A DNA stretch of 43,177 nucleotides, taken from Gallionella sp. (lineage in GTDB: Bacteria > Pseudomonadota > Gammaproteobacteria > Burkholderiales > Gallionellaceae). The DNA is taken from the NCBI GenBank assembly GCA_023229845.1, contig JALNYK010000026.1, forward strand, positions 1 to 43,177, written 5' to 3'. The position numbers were made by a program, and so were the translations under genes. How positions within the stretch are numbered: position 1 is the first letter of the stretch; every line of letters starts with the position of its first letter. The notes beneath the pieces are model-generated. The model made no database searches, was not told where the DNA came from, and saw nothing but the letters and a program-made list of their open reading frames with translations. Positions 42,239 through 43,177 of this stretch are shown in pieces.

Positions 42239-43017
42239 AACTGATCCAGTCGCACGACAACCCCTTTTTCAAAGACCTCGTCAAACTCGCCGGTTCGGCG
42301 CGGCAGCGCGGCAAGGCGGGGCAGACGTTGCTGGACGGCACGCATCTGCTGGCCGCGTATCTGGATGCGGGCAAACAGCCGTTGCATATCCTGCTGAATA
42401 GCGCGGCGCTGAAAGACGACGAGGTCGAGGCTTTGCTGAAGCGAGCCTCCGGCGTGCAGATGACGCAGCTGGACGACAAGCTGTTCGCCGAGCTCACCGA
42501 GCTGAAGACGCCGACCGGCATCCTCGCTCTGGTCGAGATTTCGCAGCCGCGGCCGGCCGACAGCCGCTTCGCGCTGTTGCTGGAAGATATTCAGGACCCG
42601 GGCAACCTCGGTTCGATGCTGCGCTCGGCGGCGGCGGCGGGCTGCGATGCGGTGTATCTGTCCAAGGGCTGTGCCGATGCTTGGTCGCCGCGAGTGTTGC
42701 GCGCGGCGATGGGCGGGCACTTCGCGCTGTCCATTTACGAGGCGTCAGATTTGTTGGCGGTTGCGGCGACATTGTCGGGTACCGTGTTCGCGGCCTCGCT
42801 GCACGGGGATGCAGGTCTATACGATTGTGATCTTGGTGGCGATGTCGCCTTCGCGATTGGTAACGAGGGTGCAGGGCTGTCGCAAGCCTTGCAGGCCGCG
42901 GCCTCGCGGCGCTTTACTATCCCGATGCCCGGCAAGGTCGAGTCGCTGAACGCGGCCGCCGCGACCGCGGTCTGCCTGTTCGAGGCGGTTCGACAGCGCT
43001 CACGGGGCGCCGCATAA
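42235..43017 (+). CDS. TrmH/SpoU family RNA 2'-O-ribose methyltransferase
   Basis: A 260-residue SPOUT enzyme with an N-terminal substrate-binding domain (TLLDGTHLLAAYLDAG) and a C-terminal knotted domain with the three SPOUT motifs: LEDIQDPGNLGSMLRSA (motif 1), FAIGNEGAGLS (motif 2) and IPMPGKVESLNAAAATAV (motif 3). It is an rRNA or tRNA methyltransferase; the exact target cannot be read from the sequence, and RlmB is only one option. ATG 42235 overlaps the stop of the transposase gene. Confidence 0.92.
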   Translation: MKLIQSHDNPFFKDLVKLAGSARQRGKAGQTLLDGTHLLAAYLDAGKQPLHILLNSAALKDDEVEALLKRASGVQMTQLDDKLFAELTELKTPTGILALVEISQPRPADSRFALLLEDIQDPGNLGSMLRSAAAAGCDAVYLSKGCADAWSPRVLRAAMGGHFALSIYEASDLLAVAATLSGTVFAASLHGDAGLYDCDLGGDVAFAIGNEGAGLSQALQAAASRRFTIPMPGKVESLNAAAATAVCLFEAVRQRSRGAA

Positions 43018-43028
43018 GCGCGATGTCC

Positions 43029-43056
43029 TTGACCTGTCTGGCTTTTTCGTTATAAT
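43029..43056 (+). promoter_or_regulatory. Strong sigma-70 promoter of rpsF
   Basis: TTGACC (43029-43034), a 16-base spacer, and a perfect TATAAT (43051-43056), followed by a GC-rich discriminator (GCGCGCC), typical of stringently controlled ribosomal promoters. Confidence 0.8.
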
Positions 43057-43061
43057 GCGCG

Positions 43062-43141
43062 CCCCGTAGAGCCGATGGTCGGCTCTCGACCTTGCTCCAC
43101 CGCTACGCATGGCGGGGGGCTGTTAACCGTAAGGAGATGTA
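43062..43141 (+). promoter_or_regulatory. Structured rpsF leader
   Basis: The leader has a strong hairpin GAGCCGA/TCGGCTC with a 3-base loop (43069-43085) and a second possible one, CCGC/GCGG, near 43101-43118, then AAGGAG (43131-43136) before ATG 43142. S6 operons in many bacteria are autoregulated through an S6:S18-binding leader; whether this is one is open. Confidence 0.45.
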
Positions 43142-43177
43142 ATGCGTCATTACGAAATCGTGTTTATCGTGCATCCC
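43142..43177 (+). CDS. rpsF: 30S ribosomal protein S6 (3' end outside window)
   Basis: The first 12 codons, MRHYEIVFIVHP, match the S6 N-terminus. AAGGAG lies five bases before the ATG. The gene runs off the right edge. Confidence 0.93.
   Translation, partial: MRHYEIVFIVHP

Overview
The window (43,177 bases, mostly GC-rich with several AT-richer patches) reads as a chromosomal segment of a betaproteobacterium. The order pilW-rodZ-ispG-hisS-yfgM-bamB-der, the smpB/ratA/rnfH block and the scpA-scpB block are typical of that class. The NO-reductase-type cluster and the chemoreceptors point towards Nitrosomonadales (ammonia or iron oxidisers such as Gallionellaceae). The family placement is inference; the class placement is firmer. 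No tRNA, rRNA, tmRNA or CRISPR array was found.

Region 1 (1-8948) is a housekeeping run on the + strand: rlmN (5' end cut by the window edge), pilW, rodZ, ispG, hisS, yfgM, bamB and der. Most genes touch or overlap. Two palindromic repeat elements interrupt the run, at 4154-4233 and 7354-7518. Region 2 (8984-13744) holds signalling genes: a 7-TM PAS-GGDEF-EAL protein, an internally deleted IS3-family remnant, and an Aer-like PAS chemoreceptor.

Region 3 (13757-20500) is accessory. A toxin-gene fragment is followed by a divergent pair. Leftward is an Rrf2 regulator with three Fe-S-type cysteines (NsrR-like). Rightward is a CuA subunit II, a heme-copper subunit I with Asn in place of the usual cross-linked Tyr, a SenC/SCO protein, a membrane protein, a His-rich periplasmic protein and an unusual DsrC-like protein. 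The order resembles the norSY-senC-orf1 cluster of ammonia oxidisers, so I read the module as NO sensing and NO reduction. On the - strand follow a DUF2971 gene and a complete HigBA-type toxin-antitoxin pair, apparently one operon. A 66-base stretch of the toxin gene occurs as a direct repeat at both ends of this region.

Region 4 (20590-28663) carries DNA repair and topology genes: uvrB, rdgC, parE, parC, then a low-molecular-weight phosphotyrosine phosphatase. Region 5 (29052-33186) carries a chemoreceptor with a c-type heme motif, broken by a frameshift, a free CZB protein, msrA, and two uncharacterised genes (one with helix-hairpin-helix motifs, one with a possible HEPN motif). Region 6 (33417-39778) is housekeeping again: smpB, then divergently ratA, rnfH, a PHP phosphoesterase, yciO, an M50 protease, trpS, scpA and scpB.

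Region 7 (39782-42216) is a REP/RAYT locus: a large membrane protein gene and a REP-associated transposase gene, with nine-copy family members of a GTAG-headed palindrome in and around them. Two of these palindromes and part of a third lie inside the transposase reading frame. The transposase is translationally coupled to a TrmH-type RNA methyltransferase gene. The window ends at the promoter, leader and first codons of rpsF.
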